Below, in pieces: positions 7,171 to 15,617 of a DNA stretch of 33,109 bases (positions within the stretch are counted from its first letter, which is position 1; every line of letters starts with the position of its first letter). The notes under the pieces are model-generated. The model did not search any database. It saw nothing but the letters and a program-made list of their open reading frames with translations, and was not told the DNA's origin. A program made the translations under genes and the position numbers. This DNA is from Archaeoglobus sp. (GTDB lineage Archaea; Halobacteriota; Archaeoglobi; Archaeoglobales; Archaeoglobaceae): NCBI RefSeq assembly GCF_017656475.1, contig NZ_JACDNT010000020.1, forward strand, positions 1 to 33,109, in the 5' to 3' direction.

Positions 7171-9322
7171 TCTCGTAGAGAATTAAGAACGCCGGAACAA
7201 CTGAAACTGCAGCCAAAAGACTGAAAATCACAGCAATGAATGCGAGAATCCCGAAATTGCTGAGAACCGGGAATGAGGAGAAGTAAAGAGCCCCAAAACC
7301 CCCCGCAGTGGTTAGGGCGGAGGTCAGAACAGCTTTTCCAGTTTTTTCGATTGTTTTCCTGACAGACTCTACAACGCCGAATTTTTCCCTTTCCTCGAAG
7401 TACCTCTCCGTGATGTGGATTGAGTAGTCTATTCCCATCCCGAGCACTATCGAGTTGAGAGCCACAGAGATCGTCGTCTGCTTAATACACATTACTACCA
7501 TGCAAATGTTCATCGCAGCCACAGCAACCGAGATGCTGATCAGAGGTATCACCGCTCTTAGAAGGGAACGGTAGGCGAGCAGAAGGAAGATGACAATGAG
7601 AGCGTACGCGACGGCAGTCATCAAGTTGAGGCTGCTGAACAGAACTTCGCTGAGGTGAGCGAGAATTACCGGAAAACCGGTTATGTAGTACTCCCCGTCC
7701 CACCCGAAAAATCTTATATCGCCCTCAAAGTTTTTTATCGCATGATGGACTTCCTCCTCAGTCTGTGTGTTGGTGTAGAGCAGAATGACCAAGTGGTTTC
7801 CGGAGATAAACCTTTCATACACGCTTTCAGGAATTTTAGATAGTGCCAGTGAAAGTTCCTTTTCGGAAGATGGAATACGTCCATAAAAACTCCTGAGAGT
7901 TTTTCCGAGAGTTTCGTAGCTGTAAACAATCTTTTCCCTCTGGGAAATGTAGTTTGCAAGCTCCTCGGCTTTTATCATGGTGTCTGCGTCAATCCTGTCA
8001 GCAGAGAGGACGACTGCATAAACGTACTGCGGGGAAACAGACCTTTCAAGCTCCTCAAACTTAACCAATGCGGGTAAATCAGGAGGGGCGTATTTCCTTC
8101 TGTTCGTCTCAAGCTGAACCTGCGTGGTTGCATATGCACCGAGTATGATTAAGACCGCTGCTAATGCCAGAATCTTTTTTGGATTTGCGGTTGTAAGCTT
8201 TGCTATTGAGGTAAGGAACTTTTCCAGAATCCTGGGTGAATGCTTAACGCCTTCATCTCCACTGTCTGTTATCTTCAGCATTGCTGGCAGAATTGTTAGG
8301 GAAAGAAGGAATGCGGAGACGAGACCAAGCGACATTAAGGTTCCGAACCAAACCAAAGAAGGGATAGACGGTGCAGCCATGGATGTGAAGCCTATAACTG
8401 TTGTAGCCATGGCCATGAAAAGCGGAAATCTTGTGGTTCTGATTGCCGTAAGAATTGAGTTTTCAACATCTTTACTCTCTCTTCTCTCGTCCTCAAATCT
8501 GTTTTGAAGTTGAGCGGCATAATCAATGGCAAGCCCTATGAGTATTGGGACCGTTGCGGACACGTACTCCGTCATCGTCAGGCCGAGAAGCGGCATCGAC
8601 CCTACCATAACTGAGACGGATAGCATGGAAATTACCAGCGGAAACAAAACCGTCAATTTTCTTCTCACAACGCCGCTGAAAACCACCACGAGAACAAAAA
8701 CCATGACCACGGAAGCTACGAAGAAGGTCCTGTAAACATCCTCAATCACAGCCTCTGTAATCTGATACATCAAAACTGCCCCACCCGTAACCTCAACTGT
8801 AACTCCTGGAGGTTGCTGTACGTAGGAAATGGATTTTTCTATGTTCTCTGCGACGTTCATCAGCTTATCGCTTTCCATTCTTCCAATCTGGACGGAAATC
8901 AGAGCCAGACTTTTATCTGGAAGCAAGCCTGATGATTTTTCCGCAATCATCTCCAGCAAATAGTCGTTATCGGGAATGCCGCCGTAAATCTCTTCAACGA
9001 AGGAGGCTGGGGAGGTTGTAGAAATAACGCCGTCTATTTGATTAATGGCGTTTTGAAGAGTCAGCATGTATTCAAACACATCTCTTGTCAGAACGTCGTC
9101 AGCTTTCACGAAAATATATACGTTTTCCGGAGCCAAGCCGAAATCCTTGTAGTATAGCTCGTACCTGAGATATATTTCATCCCAGGGTGGGAAGCTGTCT
9201 GAGTAGTCAGCAGAGCCAAACTTGAGATTTAAGGCAGAAATCAGAAAGAGAGATATAATGAAGGATATTATAAGGATTGTAAAGATAGGTCGATTAACAA
9301 CCAGTCTTTCAATCATCATCAT
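7127..9322 (-). CDS. RND superfamily (MMPL/HAE3-type) transporter-like membrane protein
   Basis: 731 aa when started at the first of three consecutive ATGs (9322, 9319, 9316), giving MMMIERLVVNRP; the longer open frame to 9415 would run into the divergent mutase gene. It has the duplicated RND plan: one membrane helix, a periplasm-type loop, five helices (about 200-380), then the same again. Landmarks are GLAIDYAAQLQNRF in the first half and GMGIDYSIHITERY in the second, the GxxxDY motif of proton-driven RND proteins. This family exports lipids, hopanoids or drugs; archaeal members lack an outer-membrane partner and their cargo is unknown. It shares the 56-bp divergent promoter region with the mutase gene. 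Confidence 0.88.
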   Translation of the reverse strand: MMMIERLVVNRPIFTILIISFIISLFLISALNLKFGSADYSDSFPPWDEIYLRYELYYKDFGLAPENVYIFVKADDVLTRDVFEYMLTLQNAINQIDGVISTTSPASFVEEIYGGIPDNDYLLEMIAEKSSGLLPDKSLALISVQIGRMESDKLMNVAENIEKSISYVQQPPGVTVEVTGGAVLMYQITEAVIEDVYRTFFVASVVMVFVLVVVFSGVVRRKLTVLFPLVISMLSVSVMVGSMPLLGLTMTEYVSATVPILIGLAIDYAAQLQNRFEDERRESKDVENSILTAIRTTRFPLFMAMATTVIGFTSMAAPSIPSLVWFGTLMSLGLVSAFLLSLTILPAMLKITDSGDEGVKHSPRILEKFLTSIAKLTTANPKKILALAAVLIILGAYATTQVQLETNRRKYAPPDLPALVKFEELERSVSPQYVYAVVLSADRIDADTMIKAEELANYISQREKIVYSYETLGKTLRSFYGRIPSSEKELSLALSKIPESVYERFISGNHLVILLYTNTQTEEEVHHAIKNFEGDIRFFGWDGEYYITGFPVILAHLSEVLFSSLNLMTAVAYALIVIFLLLAYRSLLRAVIPLISISVAVAAMNICMVVMCIKQTTISVALNSIVLGMGIDYSIHITERYFEEREKFGVVESVRKTIEKTGKAVLTSALTTAGGFGALYFSSFPVLSNFGILAFIAVIFSLLAAVSVVPAFLILYETTSVRPGRLSDLLF

Positions 9323-9378
9323 GGGCTCTAAGCTGGCTGAGTAAAAAACTTTTTGAACATTCATTCTGAATTGCTTCC
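9323..9378. promoter_or_regulatory. Bidirectional promoter region, RND / mutase
   Basis: These 56 bp separate two divergent ATGs. The central AT tract GTAAAAAACTTTTT (9341-9354) lies about 20-30 bp from both starts and could serve as the TATA element in each direction. No SD is seen before either gene, which suggests leaderless transcripts. Confidence 0.4.
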
Positions 9379-10719
9379 ATGAGAGCAGGAGGAGCAGGGG
9401 AGCTTTTTGGAACAAATGGCGTCAGAGGAATTGCAAATTCCGAACTTACGGCAGAAATGGCTCTCAACCTTGGCAGGACAATTGGGACGTTGAGACAAGG
9501 TAAAATTGCTATTGCATGTGATACGAGGATTTCAAGCTCAATGCTTAAATCTGCAGTCTCTTCTGGAATTATGTCAACGGGAAGCGATGTCGTTGATGTA
9601 GGCATCGCTCCCACACCGGCTCTTCAGTTTTATGTGAAGGAAACGGATTGCTCCGCCGGAGTAATTGTTACGGCGAGCCACAATCCGAGAGAGTATAACG
9701 GAATAAAGTTTGTTCAGGAGAATGGCGTGGAGTTCTACAGAGAGATGGACGAGGAGAGTGAAAGAGTCTACATGAGCAAGAAGTTCAAGATTGCAGCATG
9801 GAATGAGGTAGGCCAGCTTTACCCCGACAGTTCAGGGTTGAGGAAGTACATTGATGCTGTCGTCAATTCCGTCGAGCTTGACAGAACTTACAGGGTTGCG
9901 GTTGACTGCGGGAATGGGGCTGGTTGTTTCACAACACCGGAAATCTTAAAGGAGCTTGGATGTGACGTTTACGGGATAAACTGCAATCCTGACGGGAGGT
10001 TTCCGGCGAGAAATCCTGAGCCTGTTGAGGCCTCGTTAGACCTGCTGAAGAAGGCTGTTGTTGACTTCAAAGCCGATTTTGGCGTGGCGCATGATGGAGA
10101 TGCGGACAGAGCGGTTTTTGTTGATGAAAATGGGAACTTCGTCAATGAGGATGTGATGCTCGCATTAATGGCAAAGCACTACGTTGAGAAAAAAGGTGGG
10201 GGAGTTGTAGTGACTCCGGTGTCGTCATCAAAGTGTGTTGAGGATGCTGTCAAGATGGCCGGAGGGGAAATCGTTTACACTGCTGTAGGTTCTCCGGTTG
10301 TGGCAAAGGTGATGATAGAGAAAAATGCCGTTTTCGGTGGAGAGGGGAATGGCGGGCTGATTTTTCCCCAGCACTTGGTGGCGAGGGATGGAGGGATGAG
10401 TGTAGCAAAGGTTCTTGAGCTTCTGGACGAGACCGGAAAAAGGCTGAGCGAGCTTGTTGCCGAGATTCCGAGATACCACATTGTGAAGGGCAAGGTGGAG
10501 TGCAGAGAGAAAAAGAAGTTGCTTGAAGGTCTAAAGGGGGAATTTCCGGAAGCAAACCACATTGACGGGGCGAGAATAGACTTCGAAGACGGGTGGGTGC
10601 TGATTCGCCCCTCTGGTACTGAACCCATTGCAAGAGTTTATGCTGAGGCTAAAACTGAGGAAAGGGCAAAAGAACTCTACGAACTGGGAATAAAGGCAAT
10701 AAAAAAGATTTTAAGCTAA
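9379..10719 (+). CDS. Phosphoglucosamine mutase / phosphomannomutase (alpha-D-phosphohexomutase)
   Basis: 446 aa, full length for the family. All four signature loops are present: active-site phosphoserine Ser100 in TASHNPREYNG, the metal loop DGDADR (239-244), the sugar loop GGEGNGG (320-326) and the phosphate loop RPSGTEP (410-416). The enzyme interconverts hexose 1- and 6-phosphates through a phosphoserine intermediate. The GEGNGG loop resembles archaeal GlmM-like enzymes more than GEMSGH-type phosphomannomutases, so glucosamine-6-phosphate is a fair guess, but substrate use is often broad. A phosphomannose isomerase gene lies elsewhere in the window (24776-25675) and could belong to the same nucleotide-sugar metabolism. 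The 3' end overlaps the convergent gene by 9 bp. Confidence 0.92.
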   Translation: MRAGGAGELFGTNGVRGIANSELTAEMALNLGRTIGTLRQGKIAIACDTRISSSMLKSAVSSGIMSTGSDVVDVGIAPTPALQFYVKETDCSAGVIVTASHNPREYNGIKFVQENGVEFYREMDEESERVYMSKKFKIAAWNEVGQLYPDSSGLRKYIDAVVNSVELDRTYRVAVDCGNGAGCFTTPEILKELGCDVYGINCNPDGRFPARNPEPVEASLDLLKKAVVDFKADFGVAHDGDADRAVFVDENGNFVNEDVMLALMAKHYVEKKGGGVVVTPVSSSKCVEDAVKMAGGEIVYTAVGSPVVAKVMIEKNAVFGGEGNGGLIFPQHLVARDGGMSVAKVLELLDETGKRLSELVAEIPRYHIVKGKVECREKKKLLEGLKGEFPEANHIDGARIDFEDGWVLIRPSGTEPIARVYAEAKTEERAKELYELGIKAIKKILS

Positions 10720-11310
10720 CAAGCTCTGGAACTTTCTCGCCATCTTTATACCCTTTATTTTTAGCTTGCCTGTAATTATCAGTTTGAGCGTCTTCAGCAA
10801 CCCAGCCTTTCCTGTTGCGAGGGAGTTTATCGTCTCGAAGTCGGACGAGATGAGTGAATACTTACCTTTCGCCGGCATTCCGTTGTAAACCGTTATCCTG
10901 CCACTGTTAAACTCAACGGTCGCGGCTGCATTCATGTCGGTAACCTCAACAACCAGATTTCCCTTAAGGTCCCTAACAATATTGCCCTTTGACGGACTCT
11001 TGGTGATGGCCTGGTCAATGAGCTGGCCGAGAATCATCGCGAAACCCTGGTTCTCATACGTTACCTCTACTGGTTGAAGCGAAGCTTCGTACTTTTCGAG
11101 GAAAGCGTTACTGCCAACCTTGAAAACTGCAGCCAACAGGCCGAAGAACATTACGAAGAGCCCCACAAAGCCTGCAAGGAATGCAAGAATTCTGATTCCG
11201 GTAAAGAAGAGGAACATCCCCCCTACAACCAGCAGGGCACCAACCACGAACCAAACCAATCCAAACAGGAAGGCCTTGATCGCAAGCTTGAAGGCTGAAC
11301 CCCATTTCAT
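10711..11310 (-). CDS. Membrane protein with SCP2-like C-terminal domain
   Basis: 199 aa. The N-terminus has two hydrophobic helices (about 8-32 and 38-62). The C-terminal 100 residues are soluble and resemble a sterol-carrier-protein-2-like fold: a strand EFNSGRITVYNG, then a segment ending GLLKTLKLIITGKLKIKG, the glycine/lysine pattern seen near the end of SCP2 domains. This suggests lipid or hydrophobic ligand binding at the membrane, but it is an inference from short motifs. The TATA-like CTTTAAAAAATC at 11330-11341 lies upstream of ATG 11310 at near-leaderless spacing. It converges on the mutase gene. Confidence 0.7.
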   Translation of the reverse strand: MKWGSAFKLAIKAFLFGLVWFVVGALLVVGGMFLFFTGIRILAFLAGFVGLFVMFFGLLAAVFKVGSNAFLEKYEASLQPVEVTYENQGFAMILGQLIDQAITKSPSKGNIVRDLKGNLVVEVTDMNAAATVEFNSGRITVYNGMPAKGKYSLISSDFETINSLATGKAGLLKTLKLIITGKLKIKGIKMARKFQSLLA

Positions 11311-11400
11311 GTACAGATTGATGATGATGATTTTTTAAAGTTTTCTATGTCATTTCCAGCCAACCTAAAAGAATTTTATCCTGGAGAATGAGAACGCAGT

Positions 11401-12042
11401 ATGATTACCATAGAGGTTACAGAGAAGGTATTACTTGGTGTAAATGTCGTAAGAGGTGTGAGCGTTTCTGGGAATGGTTCTGATCTGTTGGCCGAGGTTG
11501 CCGGTAATCTGAGAGAAAAATATGAGTTGGATGATTTGAAGGTGCACCCTGTGGTGAGGGCTTACAGGGACTTTTACTGGAAAATAGGAATAGATCCGAC
11601 GAAGCAAAGGCCCAGCGGGGAGGCTTTGGTGAGGAGGGCTCTGAGGGGCAAAGTTCCGTCAATAAATAACGTTGTCGACGCAGGAAACGCGGCAAGCATG
11701 GAAACCTTTGTCCCAATTGGTCTGTATGATCTGGACAGAGTGAAAGGGAAGCTGAGGTTAAGGTATGCCAGAGAGGGCGAGCAATTCGTGCCTATTGGGG
11801 GAAAGGAGGAGAGGCTGAGAGGTAATCAGATAGTTCTTGCAGATGATGAAAAAGTTCTGCACGTCTTTCCACACAGAGACTCAAAGCTGACGATGATAAC
11901 CGAGGAAACGAAGAATGTACTGGTAGTGGCATGCGGTGTAGCTGGTGTGGATGCTGAAACCGTAATGAAAGCGTGCTCGAAAGCTTCGGAGTACATAGTA
12001 AAGCTAGCTGGAGGGAATGCGGAAAAGTGCGTGCTGGTGTAG
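11401..12042 (+). CDS. B3/B4 domain protein (PheT editing-domain-like)
   Basis: 213 aa matching the stand-alone B3/B4 domain family (COG3382), which is related to the editing domain of the phenylalanyl-tRNA synthetase beta chain. Recognisable parts are HPVVRAYRDFYWKIGIDP, the segment RPSGEALVRR, and NNVVDAGNAASMETFVPIG. Members are thought to act on tRNA or aminoacyl groups, but the reaction is unproven. The ATG lies about 25 bp downstream of AATTTTATCC (11370-11379) with no SD, so it is probably leaderless. Its stop codon lies within the RNA-like hairpin at 12035-12096. Confidence 0.85.
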   Translation: MITIEVTEKVLLGVNVVRGVSVSGNGSDLLAEVAGNLREKYELDDLKVHPVVRAYRDFYWKIGIDPTKQRPSGEALVRRALRGKVPSINNVVDAGNAASMETFVPIGLYDLDRVKGKLRLRYAREGEQFVPIGGKEERLRGNQIVLADDEKVLHVFPHRDSKLTMITEETKNVLVVACGVAGVDAETVMKACSKASEYIVKLAGGNAEKCVLV

Positions 12043-12096
12043 CTCCGCCAACCGACCCGGGATCATGCTTCTCACCCGGGCGTGAGGGGCGGAGCC
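12035..12096 (-). ncRNA. Candidate H/ACA-type guide RNA (or strong GC-rich hairpin)
   Basis: Read on the minus strand: an 8-bp lower stem GCTCCGCC/GGCGGAGC (12088-12095 with 12042-12049), an internal loop of 7 nt (CCTCACG) and 6 nt (TCGGTT), a 6-bp upper stem CCCGGG/CCCGGG (12075-12080 with 12056-12061), and a 13-nt apical loop starting TGA and ending TGAT, like a kink-loop. ACA follows the lower stem after one base (12038-12040). Fifteen nucleotides separate the upper stem from ACA, matching the 14-16 nt rule for archaeal H/ACA RNAs. The pocket would select a target of the form AACCGA-U-N-CGUGAGG. It might instead be a bidirectional terminator between two convergent genes. Confidence 0.5.
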
Positions 12097-12120
12097 ATTA
12101 CATCTTCTTTTCCAGCATAG

Positions 12121-12579
12121 TTAAGCTTTGCGGTATTGGAGAGCAAGAAGAGTTATCTCAACGGCTTTGCTCACAATCTCCATGCACTTCTTCCTCTGCT
12201 CTTCTGAAATTAAGTCAAGATTGGGGTTTAGGTCACCGCAGTTCGGACTTCCGTTTGCTTCGACAAATTTTTTGAAAACTTCAGCGCATTTGGCGTAGAT
12301 GGGCATGTACCTTTCAAGCGGGTTCTCAATCTCGCTCCTGTCTCCAAGCCTTTCCATCGTGTAAAGGCTCGTGATTGCGATCGAGCCCCATAAAGCTCCG
12401 CAGATGTGTCCTGAGCCAGAAATTCCACCTGCAAATCCTATAGCCATATTTTTCGACTTCTCATCAAGCTCAATGCCAAGAGCTTCTGCAAGTGCGACAA
12501 AGGATGAGTACGCGCAGTTCCTCGTCTCGTTGAGAAGCTGTACCGCTCTCGCTTTTGCACTCTCAACATTAATTTCCAT
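12121..12579 (-). CDS. C_GCAxxG_C_C family putative redox protein
   Basis: 152 aa. It shows the pattern of the C_GCAxxG_C_C family: Cys22 in RNCAYS, the glycine-rich centre GGISGSGHICGALWGS with Cys60, Cys114 in SPNCGDL and Cys132 in KKCMEI, plus an extra Cys98. Family members are predicted redox-active or metal-binding proteins of anaerobes; no reaction is established. ATG 12579 has no SD; the TATA-like CTTTATTA lies at about 12603-12610. It is a single gene facing the B3/B4 gene across the hairpin. Confidence 0.8.
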   Translation of the reverse strand: MEINVESAKARAVQLLNETRNCAYSSFVALAEALGIELDEKSKNMAIGFAGGISGSGHICGALWGSIAITSLYTMERLGDRSEIENPLERYMPIYAKCAEVFKKFVEANGSPNCGDLNPNLDLISEEQRKKCMEIVSKAVEITLLALQYRKA

Positions 12580-12722
12580 GATGTTTCGTGGTGTATTCCG
12601 TAATAAAGCTTTTGGATTCTCGGTTTACTTAGAAGCATTTCAACTCCTACCAAATGGAAAATATGTGTAAAATTCTACATCGATTCGAAAGGTTTATAGC
12701 ATATCCAGCAGGTTAATCAAAC

Positions 12723-14621
12723 ATGAAACTTTTCGAACCCATTGAGTTCGGAGGAATGAAAGTCAAGAACCGCATAGTGATGCCCGCTGCCGAACTAAAC
12801 TACCACACTCCAGACGGAAGACCGACAGAAAGGCTGTTGAGGTTCTATGAAGAAAGGGCAAAGGGAGGAATAGGCTTTGCAGTTGTTGGAGTTGCCAAGA
12901 TTGAGCCCCACTTCTTTGGCGGGATAGCTGCTCACTCAGACGAGTACATTCCCGATCTCAAAAAAATAGCTGATGTATTCCACAAGTACGATGTGAAGTG
13001 CGCTTTGCAGCTTTGGCATCCCGGCAGATATGAAGTCTCATTCGACCCCTCACGCACTCCTGTAGCACCCTCACCCATTCCCCCACCAATATTCTCCAAA
13101 CGCACACCTAAGGAGCTGACAAAGGAGGAAATCCTTCAGATAGAGGAGGAGTTTGCCGATGCTGCTGTAAGGGCCAAGAAGGCTGGCTTCAATGCTGTGG
13201 AGCTTATAGGCTCTGCTGGCTACCTCATATCGCAGTTCTTCAGTCCTGCCACGAATAAGAGAACGGACGAGTATGGAGGTAGCCTGGAGAACAGGACAAG
13301 GTTTGCCGTTGAGATTATTCAGAAAATCAAGGAGAAGTGCGGAGAAAGCTACCCAATCATGATAAGAATTCCCGGAGACGAGTTCGTAGAGGGAGGGAAC
13401 ACTGTAAAGGAGATGAAGCAGATAGCCAAGATTCTAGAGGATGCTGGAGTGGTGGCGATAAACGTCATGGCAGGGTGGCATGAGTCGAGAAAGCCTTTGA
13501 CAACGATGCTCGTTCCGAGAGGAGGGTTTGCTTATCTTGCTGCCGAGATAAAGAGTGCCGTAAGCGTCCCGGTCATAGCCTCGCACCGCATTAACGATCC
13601 GCTTGTTGCCGAGAAGATTCTGCAGGAAGGCAAGGCCGACATGGTTGCCATGCTGAGAGCTTTGATCGCTGATCCTGAGCTTCCAAAGAAGGCTAAAGAG
13701 GGCAGATTTGATGAAATAAGATACTGCGTCGCCTGCAACCAGGGTTGTATGGACATGGTTATGCAGGCTCAGCCTGTAACGTGTCTGGTTAATCCTACTG
13801 TTGGGAGAGAGGCTGAATTCGATAACCTGAAGACTGACACTCCGAAGAAGGTAGTGATAGTCGGAGGAGGGCCAGGAGGAAGCATAGCGGCAGAGCTTCT
13901 GGCGAGAAAGGGGCATAAAGTTGTGCTGTTCGAGAAGACCGACAGGCTTGGAGGACAGCTCAACTTGGCTGCGAAATCACCCCTTGCCTATGAGTTTGCT
14001 GAAGTCGGCAAGTACTTCATGAACGTACTGCCGAAGCTCGGTGTTGACATCAGGTATAACACTAAAGCTGATGCGGCAAAAGTTCTGGCAGAGGAGCCTG
14101 ATGTTGCTATCATAGCAGTAGGAGCCTCTCCACTGATACCGAACATTCCCGGTGTTGAGAATGCCGTGACGGCCTTTGACGTTCTCGCAGGCAAGGCTGA
14201 AGTTGGAGACAGAGTGGTCGTGATTGGTGGCGGAGGAGTTGGCTGTGATGTTGCAGCAGAGCTTGCAAATGAGGGCAAGAAGGTCACAATCGTCGAGATG
14301 CTCCCCAAGATAGGGCAGGACATAGGAATCTCCACAAGGTGGACTGTTCTGTTATACCTAAGGGAAAAGGGCGTGGAGATGCTCACAAACACGAAGGCTG
14401 TTGAGATAAAGAAGAACGCAGTTATAGTGGAGCAGAATGGTGAGAGGAAGGAGCTTGGCTGCGACACTGCTATTATTGCGGTGGGAACAAAGCCGAACAA
14501 TGGACTTTATGATGAACTTAATGGTAAGGTGAAAGAACTTTACAAGATAGGAGACTGTGTGAAGCCGAGAAAGGCTCTGGATGCAACAAGGGAGGCTGCG
14601 GAATTGGCTTTGAAGGTTTAA
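12723..14621 (+). CDS. Old yellow enzyme / 2,4-dienoyl-CoA reductase-like Fe-S flavoprotein (NADH oxidase family)
   Basis: 632 aa with three parts. Residues 1-330 are an FMN TIM barrel; a [4Fe-4S] site follows at Cys335, 338, 342 and 354; from about 378 come FAD- and NAD(P)H-binding domains (VVIVGGGPGGS and VVVIGGGGVGCD). Tyr167 (AGYLISQF) and His253 (GWHESR) align with catalytic Tyr166 and His252 of E. coli 2,4-dienoyl-CoA reductase. Members move hydride from NAD(P)H through FAD, Fe-S and FMN to an enoyl or dienoyl substrate. Archaeoglobus homologues were named NADH oxidase (nox), but the active-site match points to a reductase of unsaturated CoA esters or similar compounds. The TATA-like GTTTATAGC near 12693-12701 suggests a leaderless start at 12723. 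Confidence 0.9.
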   Translation: MKLFEPIEFGGMKVKNRIVMPAAELNYHTPDGRPTERLLRFYEERAKGGIGFAVVGVAKIEPHFFGGIAAHSDEYIPDLKKIADVFHKYDVKCALQLWHPGRYEVSFDPSRTPVAPSPIPPPIFSKRTPKELTKEEILQIEEEFADAAVRAKKAGFNAVELIGSAGYLISQFFSPATNKRTDEYGGSLENRTRFAVEIIQKIKEKCGESYPIMIRIPGDEFVEGGNTVKEMKQIAKILEDAGVVAINVMAGWHESRKPLTTMLVPRGGFAYLAAEIKSAVSVPVIASHRINDPLVAEKILQEGKADMVAMLRALIADPELPKKAKEGRFDEIRYCVACNQGCMDMVMQAQPVTCLVNPTVGREAEFDNLKTDTPKKVVIVGGGPGGSIAAELLARKGHKVVLFEKTDRLGGQLNLAAKSPLAYEFAEVGKYFMNVLPKLGVDIRYNTKADAAKVLAEEPDVAIIAVGASPLIPNIPGVENAVTAFDVLAGKAEVGDRVVVIGGGGVGCDVAAELANEGKKVTIVEMLPKIGQDIGISTRWTVLLYLREKGVEMLTNTKAVEIKKNAVIVEQNGERKELGCDTAIIAVGTKPNNGLYDELNGKVKELYKIGDCVKPRKALDATREAAELALKV

Positions 14622-14643
14622 TTTTTCTAGTTTGTTATTTTTT
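14621..14643 (+). terminator. T-rich terminator after the flavoprotein gene
   Basis: The stretch from the TAA onward is T-rich (ATTTTTCTAG TTTGTT then ATTTTTT). Its first 16 bases occur again exactly at 22155-22170, also downstream of plus-strand coding remains. T-runs end transcription in archaea, so this is a plausible terminator; it lies in the gap before, and inside the end of, the convergent PAS gene. Confidence 0.35.
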
Positions 14644-15585
14644 GCTATCAACTTCTAGACTACCAACTCTTGGAAACTCTTTATCTAAGGCCACCTCGCT
14701 TACCCCAAGTCTCTCTAAAAAGGTGAAAGCTTCGATGAGTTTATCCGCAAGCTTATCAACTTTTTCCCACTCCTCATCAAGAGTTCTCACGATCTCCTCA
14801 ATCGCATTAATCTGCTCATGAACTTTCTCATACACCTCTCCTCCCACCTTTACCTCTACCAGACCGTTTATCGCTGCGAGCGGATTTCTTATCCTGTCAA
14901 CAAGAAGTGCTAAGTTCTCAGAAGCCGCCTTTAATGCTATAAGTGAATTTCTTACAACTTTCCTTGACTCCAGCATGAGCATGTTTTTCGCCACACACTC
15001 CCCTATAATGTTGAAAATTTCCAGATCTTCATCACAGATCTCAAACCAGTCGGGCAGGGAGAGAGTGAGACTTCCCATAACTCTATCCTGAACTTTTACT
15101 GGTATTGTGATCTCACCAGCTCTAATCGTTAGTTTCTGAACTTCTTCCGAAAATTTTGCGTCGACGAAATATTTCCGGAGAATGTTTTCAAGTTCATCAG
15201 CCTCTCCCGGAACATTCTTCAAAAGGTCTACAGTGGCTCTCAGCAGAGTTTCAAAGGATGCTAACCTTGAAATATCCCTGCTTACAACAACAACATACTC
15301 TCCAACTTTTCTGGCAGTTGCTTCCACCCAAAATCTTCTGCCGTCCCTTCTCCTCCCAAGCACCCTAAATCTAAGTTCAGCACCATCTTTCAAGGATTTC
15401 AGAGTCTCGATAATTCTTTCCCTATATTTTTCATCAACCAGCTCGTAGATCTTTCTGCCGATAACTTCCGAAACCTCATATCCGAGCGCTTTCACTGATG
15501 GTGTTGCAAAAACTATTTCACCATCGCTGCGAAGCACGTAAACACGATCCCTGATATTTTCTAGGACCAGTTTTTGGTAGTCCAT
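14635..15585 (-). CDS. PAS sensor protein with degenerate kinase dimerisation domain, no ATPase domain
   Basis: 316 aa. Residues 1-112 form a PAS domain; about 113-205 look like a small GAF-like or linker region ending GSLTLSLPDW; about 215-290 form a long helical pair with LLVDRIRNPLAAINGL. That motif resembles the histidine-kinase H-box (HELRTPL), but aligning IRNPL with LRTPL puts Asp230 at the phosphohistidine position and Arg231 next to it. No HATPase domain follows. It therefore cannot autophosphorylate by the usual route and may be a sensory partner that dimerises with another kinase. A TATA-like TTTAAATATAAA lies at about 15600-15612, the leaderless distance from ATG 15585, so it has its own promoter. 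Confidence 0.82.
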   Translation of the reverse strand: MDYQKLVLENIRDRVYVLRSDGEIVFATPSVKALGYEVSEVIGRKIYELVDEKYRERIIETLKSLKDGAELRFRVLGRRRDGRRFWVEATARKVGEYVVVVSRDISRLASFETLLRATVDLLKNVPGEADELENILRKYFVDAKFSEEVQKLTIRAGEITIPVKVQDRVMGSLTLSLPDWFEICDEDLEIFNIIGECVAKNMLMLESRKVVRNSLIALKAASENLALLVDRIRNPLAAINGLVEVKVGGEVYEKVHEQINAIEEIVRTLDEEWEKVDKLADKLIEAFTFLERLGVSEVALDKEFPRVGSLEVDSKK

Positions 15586-15617
15586 ATATTATCTTGGTCT
15601 TTATATTTAAAAACTTT

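Noticed and set aside
9323-9415. 31-residue N-terminal extension of the RND protein
   Set aside because: It would overlap the divergent mutase start and lie before the membrane-protein-like MMMIERL start; it looks like read-through of the promoter region.
11316-11332. TGATGATGA run resembling a C box of a C/D guide RNA
   Set aside because: No D box (CTGA) or paired C'/D' boxes occur at suitable distances; it is a simple repeat in a promoter region.
12042-12102. H/ACA RNA read on the plus strand (ACA at 12100-12102)
   Set aside because: The plus-strand apical loop lacks the paired GA elements of a kink-loop and the ACA is four bases from the stem; the minus strand fits better on both counts.
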